This document shows, piece by piece, positions 34,408 to 47,558 of a stretch of DNA of 64,000 bases (its first letter is position 1; each line of letters begins with the position of its first letter). The notes beneath the pieces were generated by a model, which was not told the DNA's origin, searched no databases, and worked only from the letters and a program-made list of their open reading frames with translations. Made by a program: the position numbers and the translations under genes. This stretch comes from Hordeum vulgare subsp. vulgare (Eukaryota; Streptophyta; Magnoliopsida; Poales; Poaceae): the NCBI RefSeq assembly GCF_904849725.1, contig NC_058523.1, positions 200,349,689-200,413,688 of the forward strand, written 5' to 3'.

Positions 34408-35844
34408 TGTCACACCATGTGTTTATATCACTTTGCTATGATTATGAGTTCAATTTTTTGGACCAATTAAAACTTTTTGTGCGTCTGTGTATGCTTTAAT
34501 TGATTGCTATTTCCTTGTTTACTTGATTGAGGTTAATTCAAAAAAATCCGTGTGACTCTCAAAACTCATCTCCTTGATCCAAATCTTTGCCTAGTGATAA
34601 TGCCATGTGTATAGGGCCTAAAACAATTTTTACAAAATATTATTTTGGCGAGAACACATTATTTAATTTAGGTTATCAAAAGTACCTCAAATTAGATTTG
34701 AACTGCCAATCCTCAAATTAGGGGAAATATTTTGCCTTAAATATTTTTTTTGGATACTATTATCTATAAGGCTTCTGAAAACACAAAAATATTATTTTAA
34801 AGTTATTTGTATATTTTATTTAAATGCCTTTTTCTAAGGCCAAAATGGTCTTTTATAAGGTAAAATTATTTTAATGTTCCAAAATATTTGAGATAATTTA
34901 GGGAAACTCGGTGGACATATATTTTCCGTATATAAGAGTTTCAACATATTCCCATGTTCAAAATATTGGACAAAACCCTCCAAAACACTTTGTGGATATT
35001 TCAAGTATTGGAACTATTACTATAGGAAGCATTATCAAATAAATCCAGGATTCTAGCATGTCACATATGTCATATGCGACGATCTTGCCAAGTTTCATCT
35101 CAATCCCAATAATTTTGGTTCACCAAAATGCCCCCAAACCCTCTCGGTCCACATCAAATTTGAACAACTTTGTGGGCATGCTCTAATCCCCAAATGATGC
35201 CACCACACCAAGTAGTGCGTCAAGGTGAATAGATTATCATGACTAGATCTAAGGACACCTATTTATGTTGTTTTCTAGGGTTTATAAAGTTTACATTCGC
35301 AACTTTTTTCAAACGAGCTCAAACTTTGTGATCAACCTCGTTTCTATTTATCATTTGATCCTGTTAAATACCATAGCAAGTAGACTTGTTTACCTTGCCC
35401 ACACCAGCATCAAACACCTTGTGGTAATTTCCGAAAGTTATTGTTTTCACTCCTTAACTTGTTCTCCTTGAGCCAAGTTTTTGACCACACACCCTCCTAG
35501 TATCCATGCACCTCCAGTAATATTCCCCCGGCCTCTGCTAAATCAATGATGGGGTAAAACACCACTTTTCCCCTCTATTTTCACCATGACAACAATATTT
35601 CTACCTCCTCTCTTTATTACCCCCACCTTGCCATACATCCTAATCTTAACACGGCATCTCCACATCCTCTATGAGCTACCAGACATCAGTGGCCGCACCC
35701 AGAGCGCATGCAGCATGCCTGACACACCAAAACGGTGCTCTAGAGCGCGCTATACTGCCCAACCGCGTTGTAGCATGCCCACCCCGAGGCCGCGTGATAG
35801 CTTTGGGCGACGGGACCTTGTCCTCCGATCTCCTCCCGATATTC
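34408..35844 (+). repeat. Tekay-like LTR, front part
   Basis: TGTCACACC start, AT-rich first 900 bp, then a more GC-rich part before the CACTA insertion at 35845 (TSD TTC at 35842-35844). No coding frame is convincing. It continues at 40894. Confidence 0.5.
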
Positions 35845-36358
35845 CACTACAAGAAAAATGCTCAATTATGACAAAAAAATGACGGTGGTTTAATTGGTCA
35901 TCGATCCATGACCAAAATTCTGAAATTAGTCATGGCAAGTCTAAGAGGGTCCAAAGGCCATAACATTGTTACCTTTTGCATCCATTTGTTCATGATACTA
36001 TTGCACAAATTGGTCATTAAGTGCTACTGATTGAAAAAAAGAGAAAGTGATAGAGGTGTGTTGTATGAGGGGAGGATTTTGGAGCGTTGGATGTAGTAGG
36101 AGTGGATGGCGAGGATATGTTTTTGGGGAGGGATCCGTGGCCTCGCATGTGATAGGCTAGCTGCCCCAATTGAAAAGAAACGAGAAATTACACTCTTCAA
36201 GAGGAATCCCTGGACGCTCGCTGGTAATGCCCATGTCGACGCCCCATCCCTAGCCCCCCATTCTCCTATTCCCCTCTCTCAATCTCCCTCTCCCTTGTCT
36301 GCTGCCGCCGCCACCACTCACAGGCGCCATCCCCCACAGCCTCAGCACCGCCGCCAGT

Positions 36359-36706
36359 GTGTTCCCCCACAACGTGTGCCCCACCCCTTCTCCCCCTTGC
36401 CTTATCCCCAGCACCGGCGACCTCCTCACCTCCTCCTTGACCAAGATCGAGCAGCCGGTTCAGATCCACATCCATGGTGGCGTGAGCGCCCCGATGTGCA
36501 GGTTCAAGCTGTGTGAAGATGGTGCTTGCTGCGGCTCTCACCCTGGTTCCAACGCCATGGAAAAGGTGCCCTCTCCAGCACTTCTCTCTACCTCTCTCTC
36601 TGGTTTTTGATTTGAACTTTTGGAGTTGGTGCTTTGTTCCCGAAGCTCCCTCTCTTCTCTGTTGCAGGGGAACATCTCTCTGTCCATGAAACATCGCCAA
36701 CGCTAG
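36359..36706 (+). other. Possible captured two-exon gene fragment in CACTA
   Basis: An ATG at 36359 opens a frame that reaches AAAAG|GTGCCC at 36565/36566. A pyrimidine-rich stretch and TTGCAG follow at 36667, and the frame continues in phase 0 to TAG at 36704-36706, giving about 81 residues. Exon 1 includes KIEQPVQIHIHGGVSAPMC and a Cys-rich segment. The local GC content is much higher than in the rest of the element. I do not recognise the protein; it may equally be the element's own leader. Confidence 0.3.
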
Positions 36707-39488
36707 ACCTTGTTGGCTTCTTGCCCATGGCGATCGAGCAGGCGTGAGAGGGTTTTATGTCCCGATGACGACTAGAGCGCTTGTGACACTATAAGTCCCA
36801 ATGCAAGGTATGTACACTTTTATCCATATAAACTTTGGAATGGCCATCTATTGTAAGACTATTCCTTATACTGGTTTCAATGATCTTACATGAGCGAATT
36901 GTTCTCTATAATCCCCAATTGATGATGCTACAAGTTCATAGGTTCTATTTGAATTTATTTTCTCATCTTGTAGCTATCGCTAAGATTTGCTTGCTTGCAA
37001 TTTTTGAACCATCAGCAGGTTGGCGTGACTGATGATGTATAGCCATTCCTGGGATCTGGAAGATTTGGTACTGATTCGACTTTTTGTTTAGAGATATTAG
37101 ATCATTTTGGTTGTGCCTTTGGCCTAAATGCCCCTGGTTTAAAATTGGACTAGAACTGTCTGAATAGGTCTCTTCATGCAAGTTTTGTAATTTTCTATTC
37201 CCATTTTTTATGGAGCAAGTGAAACATATTTCTTCATATTACCCATAGTCGCTATATTTGCTTATCAGGCTTCATGAAAAACTCAGATGATACATATGAA
37301 CTTGATGTATACTATTCTTGTTGAGTGAAAAACCTTGCGAGCTTTCTGTATGTATGATCCACTTTTTATAATAAACTGACAACTTTTGATGATAAAAAGC
37401 ATAGTTCAATCAGGTCTTCTGTATGTATGAATATTCCCTTGTCTTTTAACATAGATGGCATTCGGTTGAGCAGTAGTACTGGTACTCCCGTTAGACTCAC
37501 TATCAATCATTCTTTCTGGGTGAACCTGTAGACACAATGCTATGTGTTTTATGTTTATTGGTTCAGTATAAACGATGGCGCATTATTCTTTGTAATTTTT
37601 GTTTTTGTGGTTGTCGGGTAACAGTTTTGAGCTGATGAGTGACCTTCTGATGTTGTTTTGGAGTTGTTTCTTTTGTTGTGACCCTAAAGTAATTCTACTT
37701 TCATGTAGGACGACTATATGCTTTGATGTATTTCTTGAATGAACAACACCAGATTTTATTGTAAGAGTTAGCCTATTTATACTGTGATATATTTACATAA
37801 TGCATCTATACTCAAAAGAGAGCGCTCATATCTGACGTGCATCAAATACTTAGGGCAATACCAATTGGTGCCTGTTTTTTATTGCTCTCGGTGTATTTTA
37901 GTTCTGATAATTTTGCATCCAGTAATGAGTGTTTGACAATCTGCATAGATTATTTAGGTCTGATTGCAGGGGCTTTGGTTTATGGATTAATGACTCTAAA
38001 AAAAACAAACTTGTTGAATGAATTTGGATCCATAAATGTGATTGATGAACAAAGACAATGAAGGAAAGTAGTTTTACATTTTTCATATTATAAATCCATG
38101 CTAAACGTTGAAATTAGAAATAAAAACAGTACATGAAGACACGTGCAGGGTGGAGAAGGAGCTCACTTGGAGCTTAGGTGCTTTGCCCCCCATCTAGGCT
38201 TTCAATAAAATGGATGGTGAAGGAGCAACGAGAGGGTCGAGAGGGTGAGGACAAGCAAAGTAGCACGCACAAGGGATGAGACATGCTGCAATATTTTAGA
38301 AAATAGTGTTCGTCAAAAGGGCACTTCTATATATCGATTTATGCCATTTTTTCGTATTGCTGATTTCAGTGTGACAGTTTTGATCAAAAATTTTGTAGCG
38401 GACTATTTCACTGTACTTTTTGACTTTGGTGGAAGGTCATTCAGTCAAGATGAATAATTAGATTGTTGTATTTCAAAATTAATATAATGGTTCACTGCAC
38501 ACCAGTTTACTTAATATTAATTGTTATCTTTTGTCATTATCTTCCACACCATCCTACCTATATATTTCGGGTCATGAACTAGCATGATGCGTGTTTTTAT
38601 ACACGTACACAGTACACTTGAAATGTAACTCTTTCTGACAATGGCTCCCATTTGGTTTGGAGCACTAATTGCTTGTTGCTAATGGTGCACTATTTCATCA
38701 TGGTTTTCCTTTCTTTCAGTTCACATTCTTTATCTGTTTCTTCTATATTAGTTGTCTTGTCATTTTAGACGAGGATCATTTTTCTACTAGAGTTGGGCAA
38801 ATGCTGGAGGTGAGCAAAGGTAAGCACCAGAATTTTGGTGCCAATTCTTAAGGTTCCCTTTGTTCTCAATGTATCTAGGTATACATACAAAATGTATAGG
38901 TAGATTTGTAGCCATGTTATATTTGTGTCTCGCCATTCTGGATGTAGAAGACCACAAACTATGATGACTATGATGTTCTCAATGTATCTAGGTATAAAAA
39001 TTTGGATTTATGCTAATCAGGAGGTGTTGCATGAATTTGATATTGGACATTCGTTAAATACCAATTTTTATCGTAAAGTTCTGAATAAGTTGGATCATCA
39101 TAAGATTGGAGTCAGTCTGGTGTTGCTCTACTCTTTTCTGCACTAAAGGTGTGATTCGGAATTTTGCGATTTAGTTCCAGGGTTTTATTCTCGGATCCAT
39201 ATAGTTAGTTTCTCCTTGTTTTGTTATGTTGGAGCTGCAGATGCATCTCGATCATTTAGGGAAACTGAAATCCGCGTCTTCAAATATAGTTTGCTGATTT
39301 GGGTTATTTGTGAGAAGAATCCTACATAATAGTACCATTTTAGTTTCATTATATATATGTTGCTAATACTTTCGAAAAGCAGGTCGACATAAATATGGAA
39401 ATATGAATAATGCAATACATTGCACTTAAAAAGGATTCTAGTTTGAGAGATATGTTTCGATATTCTATTGCTTCTAGTGGATTTGCAG

Positions 39489-39598
39489 GAGATCGGTGTG
39501 GTGTTGTTCCAGCATCTGGGTTTTGATTAACCTCACAAGAATTTGGGAAGTCATCAAGGAGAACAAAAACCTTGAGTCCTTGACCTACCTGCTCATAA
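39489..39598 (+). other. Exon-like block in CACTA
   Basis: TTTGCAG before 39489 and GTGAGT at 39599 bound 110 bp that are open in one frame, with INLTRIWEVIKENKNLESLT. It could be a captured exon or chance. Confidence 0.25.
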
Positions 39599-40893
39599 AG
39601 TGAGTATCGTCCTCCATTTTCTAACTAGGATATCGACATAATGATCATTAATTTTTTTGCGATCCCCACTTTGTATACAAGAGAAAATGACAAATTTATG
39701 TTGCGTTGATCCTCGAGTATAGCCAGCCATGCAAACGACAAATTGGTAGACGCAAAACATATTTACGTAGTGTTGACACCTTAATCTTGCATCTATGTAA
39801 CATAAGATGAGAGAAATTATATAACTTTTACCCCAATTCATGAATTTATGTAACAGATAATGAGAGATATTGTACGGATTAATTAGTATCTTAATAGTAA
39901 GAGCATACATAAGGAGCTAGTCCAACACTTACATATTCCATCAGAAGTTACGACGTTCGCCAATTCGACCACATATTCTCTTGATAAATAGATCTGATGT
40001 GTAAGCTTGCACCATATATATTAAACTGCACATACATGCAAACATACACGTAGTAAGAGCTCAATACACTACTACTGTTGGAGGATGAAATAGTTCTAAT
40101 TTATTTATTACTTGTACATTATAATATTTGATTATTTTGTATGCTTTCTTATGTTTGATTATTTGAATTACCAGGATAATCTGAAGCACCCAGAAGAAGT
40201 AGAGGAAAGGACAGGAGGAGGGAACAAAAATCTTTGTTTATCATTGATGTTATGTGTGATCAACAAAAACTTGTGCTTCTCATCCAATCTTTGTCGAACT
40301 ATGTTGATGTGTGATTATGCACTTGTTGGGCCCTTTTATTGTACACCTGCACTTGTAGAACTATTTTGTTATGCACTTGTTGGGCCTTGAACCTTTATGT
40401 GTAGAGGAGTCGATGAATGATGTATTATAATTCATGTGATGTGCTACTGAAATGAAATATATACAACTAATTTGTAATCGTGTACTTGTTTTTTAATGGG
40501 CCTATCCTGAGATATACATGGTTTTGGCAAATAATGCATCAGCCTAAACAATTTAGACATTTTTATAATAAAATAGTATTGCTGGAGCCCCATGTAGGCT
40601 ACATTATTGAATTGGGGTGTGAAATTTATGATGATTCCATTTGGTCACTAGCAATGCCATGTCAGCACAACCACGTGAGATCCTACGTGGCTCACAGAAA
40701 TGGGTAATGACCAAACCAAAATTTTGGTCAATAGAGATCTACGACCAAAATTTTCGAAAGGTCAAGTTTGTTCATTCTTGACGGACAACTGTTGACCTTG
40801 TAAATTTGGTCAAAAAAGGTCAATAAACAACAACAATGACGAATCAATGACCAATATAGGGAGTCATAATTGACCTTATTTCTTGTAGTGTTC

Positions 40894-43252
40894 GTAACCC
40901 TCCAACATGTCCCCCCTTCCTCTTTATGCCTCTGAACCTCCCGCGTGCGCCCGAGCGGCGCTGACTCGACCAACGGGCATCCTCACACGCGCGAGTGCTA
41001 GAGCACTCTCTTTCTCCCGCTGGACCTAGACCACCCCCACTAAGACCCCAGACGCTAGTATTCGAGCCGCCTCAGCCCGTGGTGATGGCCATGACCTCGC
41101 TGATGCATGGATCCTTGGTGAGCTTGCCCCTAGTTATATAAGCCGCCCCCGTGACCCCCTCTTCCCTCTGGACTCCCTCTCTACCTCCAAAACCCTCCAT
41201 TCACCTTTGGGAACTCCCTGCGCTTGGGATCGACCAAGGCTCTGCTTCACCATACATGCATTGATCTCACGATAGGGTGCCCCTCCGGCCCTCATTTGTT
41301 CTCCTGTGAGATGCTCTAACCGCCACGACCCTTTCCCGTATCTCCCTTGTTCGTTTTCCAGTCAGAGTCAATGACAACATCCCCTTCCAAAGCTCCTCCG
41401 CTATGGTCCTCTTGTCGCCGGCGACCCAGGCTACCCCGATGACCTTGACGACCACCACTCGAATGGCGGCAACCTCCTGACTCAATTCCCATGCTAGCCT
41501 CCCTCGTCGTGCCCAGGAGTGTCGTCGGTGAGGTCCTCGATCCCCTGGTCGTGAGGTCAGGGATGACAGGCGAGGCCGGCCTATAATCCTTATCCCCTCT
41601 TTGCCCCTTTCTGCCTATCACTGGCGCTTGGGCCCCGCTTGTAGGGTTTGAACCCGAGTGCGTGCACTCTCGGCTAGCTTGGGCAACTTTGGCTCTATGC
41701 TGCCCAACCGTGGGTTGATCTAGCCAACGACAAAAATGTCCTTTTTCATTTTCTTTTTCTCGCACTTTTTGCAAATATTCTTGATATCAAAATTACTATC
41801 CAAACACAAATATTCCAATGCCTAAATTCTTAGAACAATCGAACCTATTTAGTGGTATGATTTCCATGCATGTCCAAAAATCTTTGTTGTACTATTTTTA
41901 TTTAAAATCCTACTTAAAGCATTTAAAACCAGTGCTAAAATGCTTTTCATTGTTTGTGGCACTCCAAATCCAAAACTAATATTTTTTCTATTTTTAGTTT
42001 TTACCATAGTATTTTAAAAAAATGGTCTCACATTTTCTGAGTAATTTAATTTTTCTATTTTTGTCGTGGTCTTAATTTTGCCCTTTATATTGCGAGGAAA
42101 GATTGAGTTGTTGACGAACAAGTTGGACCGGTAGAATTTGAAGACCCCGGAGACTTTATTGAGCCAGACAAGCATCACTTTAACCATGTATATGAAACCC
42201 ATTTTATGCATGACATATCGCACCATACTTTTGTTGCATGAAAATCTTGATGAACTGGTGACCACTTTGGTAGGTTTCCTTCATTACTTTCCTCATTGAT
42301 ACTTGCATTGCCATGACTCTACTTTCTGCTTAGAGTTGTGTAAGTGGGAAATAGATAGGATGCTATTAGATGCTATGCAAAGTGGGACGGGAATATTCCT
42401 GGAGTTGGAAACAAAAGTGTTTTTAAAGGCTTTTCAAAAAAAATGTCGGGTGCCACTGAGGTCCAAGGGAGAAAATGAGCTAGGTAGCCGCTTGACAAAG
42501 AAGTAGCGTACCAAAGGAAGTTGTGTGTGTGTGTTTTTGAAAACATATTAGATTTAAGATTTGTCGACCGTTCCCAACCTTATATGTACAACCATGATAC
42601 ACCTTATGGGACAAGGCTTTGTTGATTACTTTGGTCAGTACTAGCACAGATCCCGCACTATTAGTGGCGGGAGTGATGTGGTCACTCTCGATACGGGGTC
42701 GTGCCGAAAAGGACGACTATTACTGTTTTCTTAAACACTGGGCACACAGATGGTGCTTGGTCAGTACTAGCAGTGACCTCGTGAATGGTACTTGTGATGT
42801 ACATCATGCGGGCCATGTGCCAATGAGTAGACTCTTTGTTAGTATTGTCAGGGGAAAGTCATTGTGTGGGTAATTACCTCGGGTATGAAGTAATCAGTGG
42901 CTTGATTTTAGGCTACAACCACACCTGTTTATATTTTCCTGAGTGTATTTATATTTTCTTAGTGACCTGAAGTTGTATATTCAGTGTTAAGGGAATACTT
43001 CGAGGTTACAACATTTCTCTTTACTAGTCGTAATTTCCCCAAGCATAATATTTTGAAGTAATGATCCTTTGAAAGAAGTATAGTTTGTTGGGAAACCTAT
43101 CACTATTTGCATCATGTCAATGCATTGTGTATTAACAGATCATTTTTTTATTTTCTTTGTAGATTCAAAAGGTGTATGGACGATTATATGGGTGTGTGGC
43201 AAGTATACAACGGAGATGATGATGTTCTGGTTCATGATGATGACGATGATGG
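40894..43252 (+). repeat. Tekay-like LTR, rear part
   Basis: It continues after the CACTA with a GC-rich promoter region, a TATA box (TTATATAAG at 41134-41142), then about 2.1 kb of non-coding R/U5-like sequence. The 152-codon minus frame at 41316-41774 is low-complexity and opposite to the element. At 43252 the Gag-protease Athila element inserts (TSD GATGG, 43248-43252). Confidence 0.5.
41134..41142 (+). promoter_or_regulatory. TATA box of Tekay-like LTR
   Basis: TTATATAAG followed by a GC-rich stretch, placed in the LTR after the CACTA insertion. Confidence 0.5.
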
Positions 43253-44771
43253 TGCTACCTCTTGAGCTTGCGTTGGTTTTTCCCTTGAAGAGGAAAGGGT
43301 GATGCAGCATAGTAGCGAAAACTATTTCCCTCAGTTTGAGAACCAAGGTATCAATCCAGTAGGAGTATCAATATGAGGCACCAATGTACCTCCACAAAAA
43401 CAAACAAACTGGCACCCAACACTATAAAGGGGTTGTCAATCCCTTCACGATTATTTGCAAGGTGAGATCTGAAGGTGGAAGGTTCAACAAAGTAACTTTG
43501 AGGATCTAAAAATATGATGTGAAGTAGACCCGAGGGCCATAGTGTTCACTAGAGGCTTCTCTCATGATAGAAAGTATTACGGTGGGTGAACGAATTACTG
43601 TCGAGCAATTGATAGAATCGCGCAAGGTCATGATGATATCTAAGGCAATGATCATACATATAGGCATCACGTCTGAGACAAGTAGACCGATAATTTCTGC
43701 ATCTACTACTATTACTCCACACATCGACCGCTATCCAACATACGTCTAGTGTATTGAGTTCATAACAAACAAAGTAACGCCTTAAGCAAGATGACATGAT
43801 GTAGAGGTATAAATTCATGCAATATGATATAAATCCCATCTTTTTACCCTTGATGGCAACAACATGATGCGTGCCTCGCTACCCCTTCTGTCACTAGGTG
43901 AGGACACTGCACGGTATGAACCCAAAACCAAGCACTTCTCCCATTGCAAGAATTATAGATCAAGTTGGCCAAACGAAACCCATAACTCGAAGAGAATTAC
44001 AAGGATACGAAATCATGCATATAAGAGATCAGAGGAGACTCAAATAATATTCATAGATAATCTAATCATAAATCCACAATTCATCAGATCTCGACAAACA
44101 CACCGCAAAAGAAAGTTACATCAGGTAGATCTCCATGAAGATCATGGAGAACTTTGTATTGAAGATCCAAGAGAGAGAAGAAGCCATCTAGCTACTAGCT
44201 ATGGACCCGAAGGTCTGTGGTGAACTACTCATGCATCATCGGAGAGGCAATGGGGTTGATGAATAAGCCCTTCGTGTCCGAATCCCCCCTCCCGCAGGGC
44301 ACCAGAACGGTCGCCAGATGGGATCTTGCGGAGACAGAAGCTTGCGGCGGCGGAAAAGTATTTTCGTGGCTCTCTTCCGTGGTTTTGGATTTTTAGGGAA
44401 TTTATAGGCGAAAGAGGTAGGGTAGAGGAGCCACGTGGGGCCCACAAGCCTTCCAAGCGCGCCCCCAGGCCGCGGCTAGGGGGCTTGTGACGTCCCCCGA
44501 GGTCCCCTACCTTGGTTCTCAAGTCTCCTGCGTATCTTCTGTTATGGAAAAAATCACCCCGCAGGTTTTATTCCGTTTGGACTCCGTTTAATATTCTCCT
44601 CTGAAAAAGGTCAAAAACACGGAAAAAACAGAAACTGGCACTTGGCACTGAGTTAATAGGTTCGTTCCAAAAAAGATATAAAATAGCATATTCATGCATA
44701 CAAAACATCCAAAGTTGACATGATAATAGCATGGAACCATAAAAAATTATAGATACGTTGTAGACGTATCA
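43253..44771 (-). repeat. Gag-protease Athila 3' LTR
   Basis: 1519 bp from TGCTACC to GACGTATCA, with PPT complement at 44772. A minus-strand TATA (CCTATAAATTCC) lies at about 44399-44409. The repeated short frames are LTR by-products. Confidence 0.9.
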
Positions 44772-44786
44772 AGCATCCCCAAGCTT
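44772..44786 (-). promoter_or_regulatory. Polypurine tract
   Basis: Minus strand AAGCTTGGGGATGCT directly before the LTR. Fourteen or more bases recur at 46836-46848 and 46891-46903. Confidence 0.75.
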
Positions 44787-47496
44787 AACTCCTGCTCTTC
44801 CTCGAGTAGGGAAGTGATAAAGACTGAATTTTTGATGTGTGGAATGCTACCTAACATATTTTTCCTTTGTAACTTCTTTCTTGTGGCATGAATGTTCAGA
44901 TCCGTAAGATTCAAAACAATAGTTTACTATTGTCATGAAAACAATAATACTTCAAGCAAACTAGCAATGTGATCATGAACTTTTGAAATAACAAGGCCAA
45001 AGAAAGTTATCCCTACAAAATCATATAGCCTGGCTATGGTCCATCATCCCCACACAACGAATTTAAATCATGCACAACCCCGGTATTGGACAAGTAATTG
45101 TTTTCGCACTCTTACTTTCTCAAACCTTTTCAACTCTCACACAATACATGAGCGTGAGCCATGGATATAGAACTATAGGTGGAATAGAATGTGGTGGAGG
45201 TTGTGAGGCAAAAAGGAGGAGATGGTCACATCGACTCGGCGTATCAATGGGCTATGGAGCTGCCCATCAATAGATATCAATGTGAATGAGTATGGATTGC
45301 CATGCAACGGATGCACAAGAGCTATAAGTGTGTGAAAGCTCAAAAGGAAAACTAGTGGGTGTGCACCCAACTTGCTTGCTCACGAAGACCTAGGGCAATT
45401 TTGAGGAAGCCCATCATTGGAATATACAAGCCAAGTCATATAATGAAAATTCCTGATAGTATAAGGACTGACAAAACAAGAGACTCTCTATCATGAAGAA
45501 CATGGTGCTATTTTGTAGCACAAGTGTGGAAAAAGATAGTAGCATTGTCCCTTCTCTCTTTTTATCTCATTTTTTTATTTTTGTTTGGGCTCTTTGGCCT
45601 CTCTTTTTTTGGTGGGCATCTTTGGCCTCTTTTTTTATTCCTCACATGGGACAATGCTCTAATAATGATGACCATCACACTTTTATTTACTTACAACTCA
45701 ATACTTAGAACAAGGATGACTCTATAGGAAATGCTTCCGGCAGTGTATCGGGATGTGCAACGATCTAGCTTAGCGTATGACGTTGAAACATCTCGCTAGC
45801 TATCTTATGATCATGAAATGGCAATATGAAAGTGACGGCACATGTCATGAGACGGAACGATGGGAGTTTCATGGTAATATATCTTAGAATTGCTATTAAA
45901 ATGCCGTAATAGGTAGGTATGGTGGATGTTTTGAGGAAGGTATATGGTGGGTTTGTGCACCGGCCAAAGTTGCGCGGCACTAGAGAGGCTACCAATGGTG
46001 GAAGGTGAAAGTGCATCTATACCATGGACTCACATTAGTCATGAAGAACTCATATACTTATTGTGAAAGTTTTATTAGTAATCGAAACAAAGTGCTAAAC
46101 GCATACTCCTAGGGGAAGGGTTGGTAGGTGTTAACCATCGCGCGATCCCGACCGCGACACAAAGGATGACAATCAATAAATCAATTATGCTCCGACTTTG
46201 TAACATAGCGGTTCACCATACGTGCATGCCACGGAAATCACTAATTCAACACAAGTATTTCTAGATTCACAACACCCTACTAACATAACTCTAATATTAC
46301 CATATCCATATCTCAAAACTAATTGTGAGTAATCAAACTTCTCTTACTAATCAAAGCACTAGAATATGGAACTTTTTATTATATCCTCTTGGGATGCCTA
46401 TCATCTTTAGGACTACTTTCATAGCACACGCCAATTACCAAGTTACTTAGAGAGAGCACTCTCAAAAAGATATAAGTGAAGATCGAGTGTTTTTACTTCT
46501 GCAAAATATGACACCGGCGTGCTCTAAAAAGATCTAAGTGAAGCACTAGAGCAAAGTTATCTAGCTCAAAAGATATAAGTGAAGCACATGCGAGCTAAAT
46601 TTCCTAACTCAAAAGATATAAGTGAAGCTCAATGAGTATTCTAGCAAATTCATGATGAGTGGATGTCCCTCTCAAAAAGGTGTGCAGCAAGGATTATTGT
46701 GACAAAACAAAAAGAAAAGACTCCTTTAATACACGACGCTCCAAGCAAAACACATATCATGTGGTGAATAAAAATATAGCTCCAAGTAACGTTACCGATG
46801 GATTGAAGACGAAAGAGAGGATGCCTTCCCGGGGCATCCCCAAGCTTAGGCTTTTTGGTGTCCTTGAATTTGGCTTGGGATGCCTTGGGCATCCCCAAGC
46901 TTAAGCTCTTTCCACTCTTTATCCTATTGTCCATGAGAACATCACCCAAAACATGAAAACTTCACAACACAAAACTTAAACAGCAACTCGTGATATCATT
47001 AGCATAAGAAAACAAACTAACAACTCTTTAGGTACTGTAGTAAACTTAATTTATATTTAGATTGATGTTAGATTACTGTATCCTCACTTTTCCATGGCTA
47101 GTATCCCCCGATACTATCCATAGTTTCATCAAAATAAGCAATCAACACAACAAAAAACAGAATCTGTCAAAAACAGACCAGTCTGTAGCAATCTGTATAC
47201 TTCGTATACCTCTCGTATCCCAATTTTTTTGAAAAATTATGACAGTTAGGGAAATTTGCATATCAACTAGCAGAAAAAGAATCAACTCAAAATCTCTTTC
47301 TGGATAGGAATTAAAAATAATTTCGTGAGCGCAAAGTTTCTGTGTTTTTCACTATGATCAAACAACCAACACCAAAACTGATCATAAAGGTTCTACTTGG
47401 CACAAACACAAAAAGAAACATAAAAACACAATCATAACAGAATTATGATGGTGTGGACACAAAAAAACAGAAAGCAAAAAAGCAAAAATAAATTCA
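44787..47496 (-). other. Non-coding interior of Gag-protease Athila element
   Basis: 2.7 kb with no open frame above 100 codons and no pol homology. It contains two PPT-like hairpins (46819-46903), three short GATATAAGTGAAG repeats at about 46470-46625 (AAAGATATAAGTGAAG-type units spaced irregularly) and the conserved post-ORF motif at 47497-47545. Confidence 0.6.
46819..46903 (-). repeat. Two PPT-like hairpins
   Basis: Plus strand GGATGCC/GGCATCC (46819-46825 with 46833-46839), and CTTGGGATGCC with GGCATCCCCAAG (46874-46884 with 46888-46899, one bulge). Each is followed by CCCCAAGCTTA, as at the real PPT complement 44772-44787. Confidence 0.65.
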
Positions 47497-47545
47497 TTGG
47501 GTTGCCTCCCAACAAGCGCTATTGTTTAACGCCCTTAGCTAGGCA
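47497..47545 (-). other. Conserved Athila post-ORF motif
   Basis: On the minus strand GCCTAGCTAAGGGCGTTAAA is followed by CGCTTGTTGGGAGGCAACCC. It lies 14 bp after the protease stop. The same layout follows the acidic ORF in both family A copies. GTTG-GGAGG-CAAC can form a small stem-loop. Confidence 0.55.
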
Positions 47546-47558
47546 TAAGGCGATAGAA

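Larger units (their letters stand above)
35845..40890. mobile_element. Non-autonomous CACTA element, 5.05 kb
   Basis: The ends are CACTACAAGAAAAATG and, inverted, CACTACAAGAAATAAGG, with TSD TTC on both sides (35842-35844, 40891-40893). Subterminal DNA repeats words such as GGTCAT, ATGACCAAAATT and TTTTGGTC on both flanks, which are likely transposase-binding motifs. No frame longer than 146 codons and no TNP2, DUF4218 or DUF4216 homology was found, so it needs transposase from elsewhere. The interior has a GC-rich start with a splice-compatible ORF (36359-36706) and another exon-like block (39489-39598). Confidence 0.9.

Noticed and set aside
35684..35880. Short frames before the CACTA start
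   Set aside because: They cross the CACTA boundary at 35845 and cannot be one gene.
41316..41774. 152-codon minus-strand ORF
   Set aside because: Low-complexity Gly/Arg/Ser content inside the promoter-proximal LTR, opposite to the element, without homology I can recognise.
43140..43346. Short minus-strand frame spanning 43253
   Set aside because: It spans the insertion point of the Athila element, so the frame is an accident of the joint.
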